The notes under the pieces were generated by a model. The model had not been told where the DNA came from. It saw only the letters and a list, made by a program, of their open reading frames with translations, and ran no database searches. Source: Phenylobacterium aquaticum (GTDB lineage Bacteria > Pseudomonadota > Alphaproteobacteria > Caulobacterales > Caulobacteraceae). From it: a DNA stretch of 32,072 nt. The first letter of the stretch is position 1, and every line of letters starts with the position of its first letter. Where the stretch lies: NCBI RefSeq assembly GCF_947378715.1, contig NZ_CANCLE010000025.1, positions 1 through 32,072 of the forward strand, in the 5' to 3' direction. Below, piece after piece: positions 31,639 through 32,072 of the stretch. Both the position numbers and the translations under genes were made by a program.

Positions 31639-32072
31639 GTGCGCTGCGACCGCCTCTGGCGAAACGCCCGCCTCGCCACCCTGGCCGCCGACCGGCCGGG
31701 CCTGGGCGTCGTCGAACGCGGGCTGATCGCGGCGCGGGGCGGGCGGATCGTCTATGCGGGAGAGGCCGATACCGCCCCGGCCCTGGACGCGGCCCAGGTC
31801 ATCGACTGCGAAGGCCGCTGGATCACCCCGGGCCTGATCGACGGCCATACCCACATCGTCCATGGCGGCGACCGGGCCGCGGAGTTCGAGCTCCGCCTGG
31901 CCGGCGCGTCCTACGAAGAGATCGCCCGGGCCGGGGGCGGCATCGTCTCGACCATGGCCGCGACCCGCGCCGCCAGCCAGGATGAGCTGGTCGCCCAGGC
32001 CCTGCCGCGCCTCGACGCCCTGATCGCCGAGGGCGTCACCACGCTCGAGGCCAAGTCCGGCTATGGCCTGGC
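31639..32072 (+). CDS. hutI: HutI, imidazolonepropionase, N-terminal part (runs off window)
   Basis: Start at GTG 31639 with AAGGGAG upstream; 144 codons are visible and the frame remains open at the window edge. The N-terminal beta-domain (LWRNARLATL, LIAARGGRIVYAGEA) is followed by the metal motif GLIDGHTHIVHGGDRAAEFELRLAG cut here to its core HTHIVHGG (His70, His72), then GGGIVSTMAATRAAS and TLEAKSGYGL, all typical of HutI. It hydrolyses imidazolonepropionate to N-formimino-glutamate, the substrate of HutF. Further hut genes (hutG, hutH, hutU) are likely to follow beyond the window. Confidence 0.93.
   Translation, partial: MRCDRLWRNARLATLAADRPGLGVVERGLIAARGGRIVYAGEADTAPALDAAQVIDCEGRWITPGLIDGHTHIVHGGDRAAEFELRLAGASYEEIARAGGGIVSTMAATRAASQDELVAQALPRLDALIAEGVTTLEAKSGYGL

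Overview
The window is very GC-rich, densely coded and shows strong third-position GC bias. The gene content (SPINDLY-type glycosyltransferase, FkbM methyltransferases, BKACE/DUF849, an ScfR-type regulator, a hut cluster with hutF and hutC) suggests an alphaproteobacterium. Caulobacteraceae (Caulobacter, Phenylobacterium and relatives) is my best guess, but it rests on gene content only; there is no rRNA gene to confirm it. No tRNA, rRNA, CRISPR array, insertion sequence or phage gene was seen. No gene-free stretch exceeds 300 bases; the longest are about 230 bases (4419-4648) and 204 bases (29261-29464).

Region 1 (1-10699, all rightward) looks like a surface-glycoprotein locus. It opens with the 3' part of a giant protein built almost wholly from an octapeptide, L-[ST]-x-T-[QDN]-[ILV]-x-x. 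The octads form 7- and 10-octad modules, which form 744-bp (31-octad) units that seem to alternate in two types. A clear terminator follows. Then come a TPR plus GT41 (O-GlcNAc-transferase-like, SPINDLY) protein, a double methyltransferase-like protein of the FkbM type, a TPR plus putative nucleotide-sugar transferase, and a UDP-xylose synthase-type sugar-nucleotide decarboxylase. A testable reading is that these enzymes make and attach a methylated glycan to the Ser/Thr-rich repeat protein.

Region 2 (10710-15328, all leftward) holds an unrecognised soluble protein, a polytopic membrane protein, a POT-family peptide transporter and a small exported protein.

Region 3 (15387-20627, rightward) is a tight four-gene operon: D-aminoacylase-like amidohydrolase, BKACE (DUF849), IclR regulator, second D-aminoacylase-like amidohydrolase of the same length (577 aa). 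A near-perfect 22-bp palindrome lies upstream. The pair flanking a beta-keto acid cleavage enzyme suggests catabolism of an N-acyl or related amide compound.

Region 4 (20630-28780) holds a soluble GAF-PAS-PAS-PAS hybrid histidine kinase, divergent from a GH36 alpha-galactosidase, then an uncharacterised regulator with two winged-helix-like segments, an ScfR/RamB-type regulator with three tandem 8-bp elements before its start, and a divergent small MerR regulator.

Region 5 (28817-32072) is histidine utilisation: hutF and hutC run leftward as an overlapping pair and hutI runs rightward off the window edge, with a palindrome between them that fits a HutC operator. Downstream of hutC is a 26-codon ORF with a strong Shine-Dalgarno sequence, then a textbook terminator, then a 147-aa protein of unknown function. 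This layout resembles a leader peptide with attenuator.
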